Below are positions 43,879-53,313 of a stretch of 64,000 nt of DNA, piece after piece. Source of the stretch: Novosphingobium aureum (lineage in GTDB: Bacteria > Pseudomonadota > Alphaproteobacteria > Sphingomonadales > Sphingomonadaceae). The stretch covers positions 62,001 through 126,000 of the forward strand of contig NZ_JADZGI010000003.1 of the NCBI RefSeq assembly GCF_015865035.1, written 5' to 3'. Each line of letters opens with the position of its first letter. The first letter of the stretch is position 1. The position numbers were made by a program, and so were the translations under genes. The notes beneath the pieces are model-generated. The model ran no database searches. It saw only the letters and a program-made list of their open reading frames with translations, and was not told the origin of the DNA.

Positions 43879-45315
43879 ATGGAAAGACGTCAATTCCTCG
43901 GAGCGGCGGGCCTGACCGCCGCCGCGGCGATCACCGGAACGGGGGCAGGGGCTTCGGCCCTTGCCGCCAGCGCCGCCACCGCTGGTGGAGGTGAAGGGGG
44001 CAAGGTCAAGACGATCACCCCGCCCGAGCGGCAGGTGCCGATGGACGTCGGGCCCAGGATTCCGATGAACAAGGACCGCGCCTCCGCGATCCTCAAGCGT
44101 TACGGGGTCGACGGGCTGATCTCGCTGCAGCCTTACAATACCTACTACATCACCAATACGGTGCCGGTGGTGGTGGCGTTCAACACCGACGTGCCCGCCT
44201 TCGGCGTGTTCGGCGGCGAGACGCAGCAGTCGTTCTATGTCGGCTCGAACGGCAGCCTGTGGGACCGGGTGCGCAACGACCGCGAGGTCCCCGATGCGCT
44301 GACCTTCACCGGTCCGGCCAATGCGCGCGACTACTTCAATGCAACGCCCGAGCAGATGAAGGTCGAGCCGAAGGCCTTCACCGGCGGCTACGGCATCAAG
44401 CCCGAAGGCCCCTACACGGCCTACGAGCAGATGTGGAAGGAGCAGCAGGAGACCTACAACCCCAATTCCGCGCCGAGCCGCGAATGGGCGCTGGTCAAGG
44501 CGATCCGCGAGGCCGGGCTGGAAGGCAAGACGATCGCGGTCGACGACATGCGCATCGCCTACATGCTCCAGACCATCGGCTACGACAAGGCGACCATCGT
44601 GCCACGCGGCGAGGACATCTTTCGCGCCATTCGCCTGATCAAGAGCCCCTACGAGATCGAGATGATGCGCATTGCGCAGACTTCGACCCAACAAGGCGTG
44701 ATGGCGGCGGCGCGCCAGCTCGAGGCAGGCATGACCTACGACGATTTCCGTCGTGCCTTCAATGTCGAGTGCGCGCGCCAGGGCACCGATCCCAGCTTCC
44801 TGCTGTTCGGCGTGGCCCAGGGCATGTTGCCCGATCCCACGGTGCGCGAGGGCAAGGTCTACATGATCGACAGCTCGGCCAAGTTCCGCCAGTACATGGG
44901 CGACTTCGCGCGTACGCTCGCGGTCGGCGAGCCGCCCGCCGAGGCCATGGCCAAGCACAAGGCGCAGCAGGCCGCGCGCTCGGAGGCCTTCGACAAGATC
45001 AAGCCGGGCGTGCCTTTCGCCACGATCGAGAAGGTCGCGCGCGAGACCTGGGTCAAGTCGGGCATGCCCGAACATGCCATCGCCAGCTGCTACATCCACT
45101 CGGTCGGCCTGCAGCACGACGACCAGCCCAAGCGGCTCGACAGCCCCTATCCCATGCGCGAGGACTTCATCCTCGAGAAGGGCATGGTCCTCACGCTCGA
45201 CCTGCCGTGGATGGAGGTCGGCGGCAGCGCCGGTCACAACGAGGACATGATCCTCGTCACCGAGACCGGGTACGAGCTGCTCAACGATCCTTCCGAACCG
45301 CTGATCGTGGTCTGA
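43879..45315 (+). CDS. M24-family metallopeptidase-like protein with Tat signal (copy 1)
   Basis: A 478-residue pita-bread-fold protein (Xaa-Pro aminopeptidase/creatinase family). The N-terminus MERRQFLGAAGLTAAAAI is a twin-arginine signal, so the folded enzyme is exported. Expected metal ligands are Asp331, Asp342, His407 and Glu455 (MIDSSA, GDFART, YIHSVG, HNEDMI); the fourth, normally Glu, is Asp441 in TLDLPW. His413 matches the second active-site His. It may cleave an imidic, amide or C-N bond in the periplasm. A second copy follows 29 bp downstream. The ATG at 43879 is chosen to give the Tat motif. Confidence 0.9.
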   Translation: MERRQFLGAAGLTAAAAITGTGAGASALAASAATAGGGEGGKVKTITPPERQVPMDVGPRIPMNKDRASAILKRYGVDGLISLQPYNTYYITNTVPVVVAFNTDVPAFGVFGGETQQSFYVGSNGSLWDRVRNDREVPDALTFTGPANARDYFNATPEQMKVEPKAFTGGYGIKPEGPYTAYEQMWKEQQETYNPNSAPSREWALVKAIREAGLEGKTIAVDDMRIAYMLQTIGYDKATIVPRGEDIFRAIRLIKSPYEIEMMRIAQTSTQQGVMAAARQLEAGMTYDDFRRAFNVECARQGTDPSFLLFGVAQGMLPDPTVREGKVYMIDSSAKFRQYMGDFARTLAVGEPPAEAMAKHKAQQAARSEAFDKIKPGVPFATIEKVARETWVKSGMPEHAIASCYIHSVGLQHDDQPKRLDSPYPMREDFILEKGMVLTLDLPWMEVGGSAGHNEDMILVTETGYELLNDPSEPLIVV

Positions 45316-45344
45316 CCTGCAAATCCCGAGTGGAGAGAGTTCCC

Positions 45345-46784
45345 ATGCAACGTCGCGAAATCCTCACCGGGGCCGGTGCCGGCCTGATCGGCGCCGCCGC
45401 CCTTTCGGCAGGTGGCGCGCGCGCCGCCGAACCAGCCGCGAAGCCCGGCACCACGCCGGCGACCCGCGCCATGCCCGACCGCCTGCCGGGCGATGGCAAG
45501 CGCCCGCTGCCGGTCAACAAGCCGCGCGCCTACGAGATCCTCGACCGTCTCGGCATCGACGGGCTGATCGCGCTGCGCCCGCAGAACGTCTATTACCTGA
45601 CCAACACCTGGCCGGTGACGACCCAGTTCGGGGGCGAGATCCCCGCACTGGCGACGTTCTCGCGCGATCCCAACCAGCCAGACTTCTTCATCGGCACGAC
45701 GGGCAGCGGCTGGGAATTCTTCAACGGCGACCGCGAGGTCTGCGATTTCATGCCCTTCTCGGGGGTCGCCAACTGGCGCGATTACATGGCCGCCGACGCG
45801 CAGCAGCTCGCCATCGAGCCGCAGTCGGTCTCGGGGCTGATGAACAACGGCGGCTTCGCGGTGAAGCCCAAGGGTGAATTCGCCGACCGCGAGAAGGTCT
45901 GGCGCCACGTCCAGGAATCCTACAACCCTTCGGCGGCGCCCTCGATCGAGTGGGCGCTGGTCAAGGCGCTCAAGGAATCGGGGCTCCGGGGCAAGAAGGT
46001 CGCGGTTGACGACATGCGCATTGCCTTCATGCTGCAGACCATCGGCTTCGAGGACATCACGATCCTGCCTTACGGCGACAACGTGTTCCTCGAAATCCGC
46101 ATGATCAAGCAGGCCCACGAGATCGAGCTGATGCGCAAGGCGCAGCTCGCCAGCCAGTGGGCGGCACGCGCGGCGGCGCATTCGCTCGAGCCGGGCATGA
46201 CCTACGAGGACGCGCGGGTCCGCTTTGCTGCCGAGGCCGCGCGCCATGGCGCGGAAGTGGCGTTCCTGCTGCTTGGCGTGACGCAGGGGCTGCTGCCCGA
46301 CGGCGTCGTGCGCGAGGGGCGCAGCTACATGATCGACTGCGGGGCCTATTACCGTCACTACATGGGCGACTTTGCGCGCACGGTTTCGATCGGCGAGCCC
46401 AGCGCGGCGCTCAAGACGCGCTTCAAGGCGCAGCAGATCGGGCGCGCGGCGGCCTACGAGAAGATCAAGCCGGGGGTGAAGTTCTCCGAGATCCAGACCA
46501 CCGCGCGCGAAGCCATGGTCAAGGCGGGCATGCCCTCCGACGTCGTGGCGGCGTGTCTGCTGCACTCGGTCGGCCTGCAGCACGGCGACCAGCCCTATCG
46601 TTCGGACACGATGCCTTACCACATCGGCGGCGACTGGGTGCTCGAGAAGGGCATGGCGGTCACGCTCGACCTGCCGTTCCTCGAGATCGGCTGGGGCGCA
46701 GGGCATAACGAGGACCTTCTGCTGATCACCGACAACGGCTATGAGCTGATGAATTCTGCGGATGAGCCTCTGATCGTTGTCTGA
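45345..46784 (+). CDS. M24-family metallopeptidase-like protein with Tat signal (copy 2)
   Basis: A 479-residue paralog of the preceding protein with the same layout: MQRREILTGAGAG Tat signal, Asp331 and Asp342 (MIDCGAYYRHYMGDFART), LLHSVGLQHGD, Asp in TLDLPF in place of Glu, and a final HNED. The pairs align without large gaps, so this is a tandem duplication that has diverged considerably. The two may form a heterodimer (M24 enzymes are often dimers) or have different substrates. The ribosome site GGAGAGAG precedes the ATG. Confidence 0.9.
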   Translation: MQRREILTGAGAGLIGAAALSAGGARAAEPAAKPGTTPATRAMPDRLPGDGKRPLPVNKPRAYEILDRLGIDGLIALRPQNVYYLTNTWPVTTQFGGEIPALATFSRDPNQPDFFIGTTGSGWEFFNGDREVCDFMPFSGVANWRDYMAADAQQLAIEPQSVSGLMNNGGFAVKPKGEFADREKVWRHVQESYNPSAAPSIEWALVKALKESGLRGKKVAVDDMRIAFMLQTIGFEDITILPYGDNVFLEIRMIKQAHEIELMRKAQLASQWAARAAAHSLEPGMTYEDARVRFAAEAARHGAEVAFLLLGVTQGLLPDGVVREGRSYMIDCGAYYRHYMGDFARTVSIGEPSAALKTRFKAQQIGRAAAYEKIKPGVKFSEIQTTAREAMVKAGMPSDVVAACLLHSVGLQHGDQPYRSDTMPYHIGGDWVLEKGMAVTLDLPFLEIGWGAGHNEDLLLITDNGYELMNSADEPLIVV

Positions 46785-47562
46785 CCTGCCTCAACAGTCC
46801 ACACTTCTCCCTGCCCCCGGCAGCCATCTTGTCGTGCTCGGCGGATGCGGGGGGATCGGGCGCGTGCTCGTCGATCGCGCGCTGGCCTGCGGGCTGGAGG
46901 TCACCGTCCTCGACATCGCCGCCAGCGTCGCCGCGCATCCGCGCGACGATGCGCGGCTGATCCCGGTGGATTTCGACGACGAGGCGGCGATGGGCGCCAC
47001 CTTCGCCGAGATCGCCGGCGGGCAAGGCGGCAGGATCGACGCGCTCGTCAGCCTGATCGGCTTCACCAACGATCCCGCGCCGGTCGGCGAGGTTCCGCTC
47101 GGGCAGTGGGACGCGGTGCAGCAAGGCAATTTGCGCGCGGTTTTCGTGGCTTGCCGCGCCGCGCTGCCCTGGCTGGAGGCGAGCGGAGCGGGATCGATCG
47201 TGCTGGTCTCCTCGGGACAGGGCGTGCGCCCGGTCCCGGGCTTCGCGCCTTACGGTGTCGCCAAGGCCGGTCTGATCGCGCTTGGCCGGTCGCTTGCGCT
47301 CGAACACGCGCCCGTCGTGCGGACCAACATGGTCGCACCGGGTGCAGTCAGGACGGCATTTCTTGCGGGCGGAACAGGCCGCGAGGCGCGTGCGGGGGCC
47401 TCGATCGAGGACAAGGCGAGCCGCTATGGCGCCGCGATCCCGATGGGGCGGATCGCCGAGCCGCTCGACGTGGTCGACCCGGTGCTGTTCCTGCTCGGGC
47501 CCGGCGCGCGCTTCATCAATGGCGAGACCCTCCACGTCAACGGCGGTGGATTGATGACCTGA
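46777..47562 (+). CDS. SDR family oxidoreductase
   Basis: A 261-residue SDR with GGCGGIG cofactor loop, SLIGF in place of NNAG, catalytic Ser in VLVSSGQG and YGVAK as YxxxK, and a FINGETLHVNGGG end. The assigned TTG start overlaps the end of the second M24 gene by eight bases; no better in-frame ATG or GTG precedes the Rossmann strand. It ends the TonB receptor operon and faces the ThDP enzyme gene across a strong hairpin. Confidence 0.85.
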   Translation: MSDLPQQSTLLPAPGSHLVVLGGCGGIGRVLVDRALACGLEVTVLDIAASVAAHPRDDARLIPVDFDDEAAMGATFAEIAGGQGGRIDALVSLIGFTNDPAPVGEVPLGQWDAVQQGNLRAVFVACRAALPWLEASGAGSIVLVSSGQGVRPVPGFAPYGVAKAGLIALGRSLALEHAPVVRTNMVAPGAVRTAFLAGGTGREARAGASIEDKASRYGAAIPMGRIAEPLDVVDPVLFLLGPGARFINGETLHVNGGGLMT

Positions 47563-47570
47563 GAGCGCCT

Positions 47571-47601
47571 GCGGACAATGCCCGCGCCGGGCACTGTCCG
47601 C
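47571..47601. terminator. strong hairpin between convergent genes
   Basis: GCGGACAATGCCCG and CGGGCACTGTCCGC can pair over 14 positions with a single mismatch around a three-base loop. It lies between the SDR stop (47562) and the end of the convergent ThDP gene (47615), where a bidirectional terminator is expected. There is no T-run. Confidence 0.65.
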
Positions 47602-47614
47602 CGCCGGGGCGCGA

Positions 47615-49354
47615 TCAGTCCGCCTCGCTGCCCTGCGAGAGCGTGCGGATGCCCTCGGTCACTTCGCTGAACAGGATCATGTTGACGCGCGGGTCGCGCT
47701 TGAGCGCCATGCCTGCCTCGTCGTCGATCATGACGTTGACGACCGCGGTGCCCGGACTTGCCATGGCCGCGCTGATTGCGCCCTCGAGGTCTTCGCGCCG
47801 TTCGACATGGTAGCCGTCCAGGTCGAAGGCCTGCGCCACGCGTTCGTAGCGCGCCGGGGTGAGGGCGGTGTTGTAGGCCGCTCCGGTGACAACTTTCTGC
47901 CCGTGCAGCTCGGTCCCCCAGGCCGCGTCGTTGGCGATGACCACGGTGAACTTGAGCCCGGCCTGCGCCGCGCTCTGCAGTTCGGCGGGGTAGAAGCCGA
48001 AGGAACCGTCGCCGGTGAGCATGACCACCGGACGGGCAGGGCCCTCGCCTGCCATCTCGCGCGCGGCGGCGGCGGCACCCAGCGCCATCGGCAGGCCGAT
48101 GCCCATCGAGCCGAGCGGGTAGTGCTCGATGAAGCCCGGCGCGGTGTGGATGGTCTGAAGGCCATAGGCCCAGTTCTGGATGTCGGCGCCGTCGCCGATG
48201 ACGATGGCATCCTCGGGCGTGTGGCGCACCAGCGCCGCGACCGTTTCGAGCGGATGGATCGGCCCGGCATCGCGTGCGGCAAGGGCGCCGAGCGCGGTGC
48301 GCCGCTCCTCCAGCGCTTCGTTCAGCCACTGCCCCGACCACTGCCGGTTGCCTTGCGCGCAAAGTGCCTCGATCTGGCTCGCGGCCTGCGCGATGTCGGC
48401 CTGTGCGGCCAGGTCGGCGATGCGGTTGCGGTGCAGGAATTCGGCGCTCGAGTCGATCTGCACGACGCGCGCATCGGGTGCGAGGCGGGGCGGCAGGCCA
48501 AATCCGACGCGGCGCGTGGTGCGCGCGCCGAGGAACAGCACGAGGTCGGCCTTGCACGCGGCGATCTGCGCATAGGGCCAGGAGAAGCCGCGAATGCGGT
48601 CCTCGGGCACGAGCCCGCGGCCAAGCCCGTTGCCCAGCACCGGGATGCCGCGCTCGGCCAGCGCGCGCAGCGCGGGACCTGCCCCGTCGCGCGTCGCCTC
48701 GCTGCCCGCGACGATCAGCGGACGCTGCGCGCCGGCGAGAAGGGCGTCGAGCGCGGCGCATGTGCTTGTCGCCAGCGCCGGCTTGCACTCGGCCGGGAGG
48801 GGCTGTGCCGCGGGGCCATCCCCGGCTAGTTCATCGGCCAGGATGTCCTGCTCGAACGAGAGCACCACCGGACCCGGACGCCCGTAGAGCGCGCGCTTGG
48901 CGGCGGCCTGGCAATATTCGAGCAGGCGGCTGGCATCGGGCACGTTGCGCGCCCACTTGGTGACGGGCCGGACCAGCTGGTTGGCATCGTGGTCGACTTC
49001 GCCCTCGGCCTCTTCCCAGGCGAGCGGCAGGCGCGCGGCGAGGACCATAACCGGCGAGGAGGCATAGAAGGCGCTGGTCAACCCGCCGATGGCATTGGGC
49101 ACGCCCTGGTCGGCGATGATGAGTGCCACGCCCAGCTTGCCGGTGACGCGGGCATAGCCGTCTGCCGCCGCGACCGTCGCGCTCTCGTGCCTTGTCGGGA
49201 TCACCGCGATCCCGCGCTGCTCCAGCGCGCGCAGCAGGTAGGTGAAGGAAGCTCCGGCCAGCGAGAAGACGGTACGAATGTCTTGCGCCAGCAGGAACTC
49301 GGCCAGAGCATCCGCCCCGATCGTTCGAGCTGCGGCCTTGCGTCCGTGTGCCAT
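47615..49354 (-). CDS. thiamine diphosphate-dependent lyase/decarboxylase (acetolactate synthase superfamily)
   Basis: A 579-residue ThDP enzyme with three domains: PYR (catalytic Glu57 in PTRHESATVAAADGYAR), central FAD-type fold, and PP with GDGSFGFYPAELQSAAQAGLKFTVVIANDAAWG for Mg-ThDP. The pattern lies near 2-hydroxyacyl-CoA lyase, oxalyl-CoA decarboxylase and benzoylformate decarboxylase rather than biosynthetic acetolactate synthase. It could cleave or decarboxylate a 2-oxo or 2-hydroxyacyl intermediate to an aldehyde, which the aldehyde dehydrogenases of the cluster would oxidise. Operator candidate D is 29 bp upstream. Confidence 0.9.
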   Translation of the reverse strand: MAHGRKAAARTIGADALAEFLLAQDIRTVFSLAGASFTYLLRALEQRGIAVIPTRHESATVAAADGYARVTGKLGVALIIADQGVPNAIGGLTSAFYASSPVMVLAARLPLAWEEAEGEVDHDANQLVRPVTKWARNVPDASRLLEYCQAAAKRALYGRPGPVVLSFEQDILADELAGDGPAAQPLPAECKPALATSTCAALDALLAGAQRPLIVAGSEATRDGAGPALRALAERGIPVLGNGLGRGLVPEDRIRGFSWPYAQIAACKADLVLFLGARTTRRVGFGLPPRLAPDARVVQIDSSAEFLHRNRIADLAAQADIAQAASQIEALCAQGNRQWSGQWLNEALEERRTALGALAARDAGPIHPLETVAALVRHTPEDAIVIGDGADIQNWAYGLQTIHTAPGFIEHYPLGSMGIGLPMALGAAAAAREMAGEGPARPVVMLTGDGSFGFYPAELQSAAQAGLKFTVVIANDAAWGTELHGQKVVTGAAYNTALTPARYERVAQAFDLDGYHVERREDLEGAISAAMASPGTAVVNVMIDDEAGMALKRDPRVNMILFSEVTEGIRTLSQGSEAD

Positions 49355-49382
49355 GCGCCTTGCTTCTCCTGCCGTGATAAAG

Positions 49383-49402
49383 TTGTATCGGTATGTAGAC
49401 AA
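49383..49402. promoter_or_regulatory. GntR-type operator candidate, site D
   Basis: TTGTAT-CGGTATGT-AGACAA sits between the divergent ThDP enzyme and MFS genes. Its right half-site AGACAA is identical to that of site A beside the GntR gene. Confidence 0.6.
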
Positions 49403-49476
49403 CTAGCATGGAGGCGTATAGCCTGATGTTCAAGGACATTTCGTAGCGGGCGCCAATCGGGGGAAGCAGATTGCGG

Positions 49477-50814
49477 ATGATACGGCAGGACGGGATCGGG
49501 CAGGGCGGCGCATCGTGGACGATGGCCTTCGTGCTCTCTGCGGGCTACGTGGTCTCGTTCGTCGACCGGCAGGTGCTCAACCTGTTGCTCGAACAGGTGC
49601 GCATCGACCTCGCCATTTCGGACGTTCAGGCGAGCCTTCTCGTCGGCGCCGCCTTCGCGCTGTTCTACGTGGGCGCCGGGCTGCCGCTGGGTGTCCTCGC
49701 TGACCGTGTCAACCGCACCCGGCTGATCACTGCCTGCCTCGTGGTCTGGTCGTTCATGACCGCGGCCTGCGGGATGGCGGGCAGTTTCGCGCAGCTCTTC
49801 CTCGCGCGCATGGGCGTGGGCATCGGCGAGGCGGGCTATTCGCCCGCAGCGGTCTCGATGATCGGCGACCAGTACACGCGCGAGCGACGCAGCCGCGCCA
49901 TGGGCATCTACACTGCGGCGATCCCGCTTGGCATGGGTCTGGCGCTGATCGGCGGCGGCGCACTCATGCAGGTCGCGCCGACGATCGCCGAGGCGTTCGC
50001 GCCCGTGCTCGGACCGATCCGCCCATGGCAGGTGGTCTTCGTGCTCGTCGCGCTTCCCGGACTCTTGCTCGCCCCGCTGATCTTCATGCTGCGCGAGCCG
50101 CCCCGGCAGGGTTCCGGCGAGCGCTCGGACGGCGCCTTGCCGCGCGGCGGCGTGGCCGGGTACATCTGGGCGCGGCGCGGGACATATGCGCCGCTCATGT
50201 GCGGACTTTCCGCGCTGACCGTGCTGGGCATCGGCTACGGAGCCTGGATCCCGACGCTGCTCATCCGCACCCATGGCTGGAGCGTGACCACCATCGGGCT
50301 GTGCTATGGTCTGGTCGCGCTCATCTGCGGGCCGCTCGGCGCCTACCTTGGTGGACTGGCCTGCGACCGGCTGCTCGCCGCCGGACACCGCGATGCGCAC
50401 TGGCGCGTGCTGATGGTGTGCATCCCGATGCTCGCGCTGTGCTACGCGATCGCACCGCTGATGCCGAGCGGATGGCTGACGCTGGCCGTGCTGGTGCCCG
50501 GCACGATGGCCGGCGCCGCACCCGCCGCGGCCGCCCATGCCGCCTTCGTCTACCTGACCGCCCCGCATTTCCGTGCGCGGGTCTTTGCGACCTACAACTT
50601 CGTCCAGAACGCACTCGGCCTGACACTCGGGCCGACGCTGGTCGCGATCCTGACCGACTACGTGTTCCTCGATCCTGCGCACCTGCGCTATTCGATGACC
50701 ACGGTCGCCATCCTCGCGGGCGTGGCGGGCACCGTGCTCATCGCGCTCTCGGGCGGGGGCTTTCGTGCCGATCATCCCGATATCGACGCCGAGCCCGCGC
50801 CGCTTCCCGCCTGA
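49477..50814 (+). CDS. MFS transporter
   Basis: A 12-helix carrier of 445 residues. The first helix is AFVLSAGYVVSFVDRQVLNLLLEQVRIDL, followed by motif A LADRVNRTRLI and GVGIGEAGYSPAAVSM, as in aromatic-acid and spinster-like transporters. ATG 49477 is favoured over TTG 49471 because of the GGGGAAG site ten bases upstream. It is the first gene of a three-gene operon with an aldehyde dehydrogenase and a SUMF1-like protein. Confidence 0.9.
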   Translation: MIRQDGIGQGGASWTMAFVLSAGYVVSFVDRQVLNLLLEQVRIDLAISDVQASLLVGAAFALFYVGAGLPLGVLADRVNRTRLITACLVVWSFMTAACGMAGSFAQLFLARMGVGIGEAGYSPAAVSMIGDQYTRERRSRAMGIYTAAIPLGMGLALIGGGALMQVAPTIAEAFAPVLGPIRPWQVVFVLVALPGLLLAPLIFMLREPPRQGSGERSDGALPRGGVAGYIWARRGTYAPLMCGLSALTVLGIGYGAWIPTLLIRTHGWSVTTIGLCYGLVALICGPLGAYLGGLACDRLLAAGHRDAHWRVLMVCIPMLALCYAIAPLMPSGWLTLAVLVPGTMAGAAPAAAAHAAFVYLTAPHFRARVFATYNFVQNALGLTLGPTLVAILTDYVFLDPAHLRYSMTTVAILAGVAGTVLIALSGGGFRADHPDIDAEPAPLPA

Positions 50815-50873
50815 TGCACCGGGGGCCGGTGCGCCTCCTCGCCAACGCGAAACGACAATGAAAAGGGACACTT

Positions 50874-52394
50874 GTGGCAAGACTTTACGAGCCCGACAGC
50901 ATCGCGGTGAGCGCCGCGCACTGGATCGACGGTGAAATCGTCGAAGCAGGGGGGGCAAGCGCCACGAGGCTCGAGGTCGTGCGGCCCTCGGACGGCAAGG
51001 TCCATGCGCAGCTCCCGCTCGCCGATGCCGACACGGTCGATCGCGCCGTGCTTGCGGCACGCCGCGCCGCACCTGCATGGGCTGCGCTCAAGCCGCGCGA
51101 GCGCGGGCGCCTCTTGATCCGCTTCGGCGAACTGGTCTCGGCCCATGCCGAGGAGATCGGTCGTCTGGAATCGGTCGTATCCTCGCGCGTGCAGGCCGAA
51201 GCAGGCCCGATCGACGTCGGCACTGCAGCGGAATACCTGCGCTTCTACGGCGAGTACTGCGACAAGCTCGAAGGCACGATCACCGCATCGGGACGCGAGG
51301 CCTTTTCGCTGGTGGCGCGCGAGCCGCACGGCGTGGTCGCGATCATCACGCCCTGGAATTTCCCGGTGATCCTCTCGACCTGGAAGGTCGCTCCCGCGCT
51401 TGCGGCAGGCAATACGGTGGTGCTCAAGCCCTCCGAGATGACGCCCTTCTCGATGGTGCGCATCGCCCAGCTCGCCATCGAGGCGGGCATTCCGGCGGGC
51501 GTGTTCAACGTCGTCCAGGGCGATGGACCGGTTACCGGCAAGGCCCTGACCACGCACCCCGACGTCGACTACGTGACCTTTACCGGGTCGAGCCAGGTCG
51601 GCGGGCGGATCATGGCCGACATCGGCGCGAGCGGGATCAAGCCGGTCGCGCTCGAACTGGGCGGCAAGGGCGCGCAGCTGGTCTTCGCCGACTGCGGTCC
51701 GCTCGACACGGTCGCCGATCACGTGACCTGGGGCGTGACCCGCAACGCTGGCCAGCTGTGCTACGCAGGATCGCGGCTCGTGGTCCACGAGGCAATCGCG
51801 GACGAACTCGTCGAGCGCGTGCGCACGCGCATGCTCGCGCTCAGGCCCGGGGCGACATGGGACGATGCGACCACGCTCGCGCCGATCATCTCGCGCAAGC
51901 AGGTCGAGCGCATGACCGGCATCGTCGAGCGCGCGCTCGCTGCAGGGGCCGAATGTCTCACCGGCGGCGAGGCCTTCGAGCAGGAGGGCGGCCAGTTCTT
52001 CGCCCCGACCATGCTCGCCGGGGTGCGCCCCGGCATGGAGGCCTGCGACGAGGAGATCTTCGGTCCGGTGCTGACCGTCGAGACCTTCGCTGACGAGGAA
52101 GAGGGCATCGCGCTTGCCCGTGCCGGGCGCTACGGGTTGAGCGCCTCTGTCTTCTCGCGCGATATCGAGCGCGCGCTCGCCGCATCGCGCCGGCTCGACG
52201 CAGGCACGGTCTGGGTCAACCGCTGGGGGCGCACTGCCGAGATGATGACCGCGCCTTTCGGCGGGTTCGGACGTTCGGGCTTCGGCAAGGAGGCCGGGCG
52301 GCAGGGGATCGAGGGCTTCAGCCGCCAGAAGGCGATCTGGATCGACTTCGCCAAGACCCCCGACCTCGCGCACAGCAACGATCCGCGCGCATGA
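50874..52394 (+). CDS. NAD(P)-dependent aldehyde dehydrogenase
   Basis: A 506-residue aldehyde dehydrogenase with PWNFPVILSTWKVAPALAAGNTVVLKPSE, general base Glu in LELGGKGAQL, and catalytic Cys in NAGQLCYAGSRL. It is divergent enough from the enzyme at 27888 to be a separate isozyme. The GTG start follows AAAAGGGACA. The stop overlaps the next ATG, coupling it to the secreted SUMF1-like protein. It probably oxidises an aldehyde from the ThDP or amine oxidase step. Confidence 0.93.
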   Translation: MARLYEPDSIAVSAAHWIDGEIVEAGGASATRLEVVRPSDGKVHAQLPLADADTVDRAVLAARRAAPAWAALKPRERGRLLIRFGELVSAHAEEIGRLESVVSSRVQAEAGPIDVGTAAEYLRFYGEYCDKLEGTITASGREAFSLVAREPHGVVAIITPWNFPVILSTWKVAPALAAGNTVVLKPSEMTPFSMVRIAQLAIEAGIPAGVFNVVQGDGPVTGKALTTHPDVDYVTFTGSSQVGGRIMADIGASGIKPVALELGGKGAQLVFADCGPLDTVADHVTWGVTRNAGQLCYAGSRLVVHEAIADELVERVRTRMLALRPGATWDDATTLAPIISRKQVERMTGIVERALAAGAECLTGGEAFEQEGGQFFAPTMLAGVRPGMEACDEEIFGPVLTVETFADEEEGIALARAGRYGLSASVFSRDIERALAASRRLDAGTVWVNRWGRTAEMMTAPFGGFGRSGFGKEAGRQGIEGFSRQKAIWIDFAKTPDLAHSNDPRA

Positions 52395-53290
52395 GGGGGA
52401 CGGGCGGGATGCTGGCGCTCGGCGGGCTGCTGCTCGCGGGGGCTGCCCATGCCGGTGAGCCGCTCCCCGAGATGGTGCAGGTGCCCGCAGGCCGCTTCGT
52501 CATGGGCGAGGATCGCGCCGAAACCATGCGCGACGGGGAGGTCCGCAGTTCGGGGCCGCCACACGAGGTGGTCTTCGCACGCCGCTTCGCGCTCTCGCGC
52601 ACCGAGGTGACCCATCGCCAGTTCGCCGCCTTCGTGGCCGAGAGCGGCTACGAGCCCGCGGCCGATTGCGCGGGTTCAGGAAATGCAGAGGATGGCGCGC
52701 AGCCGGTCAGCTGGCGCGACCCGGGCCTCGGCAGGCCGCCGCGCGACGACGAGCCGGTGGTCTGCGTCTCCTGGCACGATGCGCGCGCCTATGCCGCCTG
52801 GCTCGCGACACGTACCGGCAAGCCCTATCGCCTGCCCAGCGAGGCCGAGTGGGAATATGCGGCGCGCAGCGGCAAGGCTGCATCCTGGCCCTGGGGCGAG
52901 GACGTCTCGGACATCTGCAGTCAGGCCAATGTGCCCGACAGGACACGCGCGGCGCTGACCGGCAAGAACGGCTTCGCGTGCAGCGACGGTTTTGCTGGGA
53001 TCGCCCCGGTCGGCGCGCTGCGGGCCAATGCCTGGGGGCTGCACGACATGATCGGCAACGTGTGGGAATGGGTGCAGGACTGTTCGGTCCTGCCCTATCC
53101 GGCGGATGCCCCGAGCGACGGCAGCGCGGTCGAGCGCCCCTCGTGCGAGAAGCGGGCGGTGCGCGGCGGTAGCTGGCGCTCGCGCCTCTCGCGCCAGCGG
53201 CCCACGTTTCGTGGCCGCGACCCGGCACAGGAACAGTCGCAGATCTTCGGCTTTCGTGTCGCCATGACCTTGCCCCAGGCCTCGGACTGA
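52391..53290 (+). CDS. secreted formylglycine-generating-enzyme (SUMF1)-fold protein
   Basis: A 299-residue protein with a signal peptide (residues 1 to about 21, ending AHA) and an FGE-sulfatase domain: MVQVPAGRFVMGED, LSRTEVTHRQFAAFV, PVVCVSWHDARAYAAWLATRTGKPYRLPSEAEWEYAARSG, NVWEWVQD and RAVRGGSWRS. The final motif is FGFRVAM rather than GFRCA, so the copper-binding cysteine of true formylglycine-generating enzymes is missing, and no sulfatase is nearby. It may be a structural or differently acting periplasmic protein. Confidence 0.88.
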   Translation: MRGTGGMLALGGLLLAGAAHAGEPLPEMVQVPAGRFVMGEDRAETMRDGEVRSSGPPHEVVFARRFALSRTEVTHRQFAAFVAESGYEPAADCAGSGNAEDGAQPVSWRDPGLGRPPRDDEPVVCVSWHDARAYAAWLATRTGKPYRLPSEAEWEYAARSGKAASWPWGEDVSDICSQANVPDRTRAALTGKNGFACSDGFAGIAPVGALRANAWGLHDMIGNVWEWVQDCSVLPYPADAPSDGSAVERPSCEKRAVRGGSWRSRLSRQRPTFRGRDPAQEQSQIFGFRVAMTLPQASD

Positions 53291-53313
53291 GGGGCCGAGC
53301 GAGAAGCGCGCGG

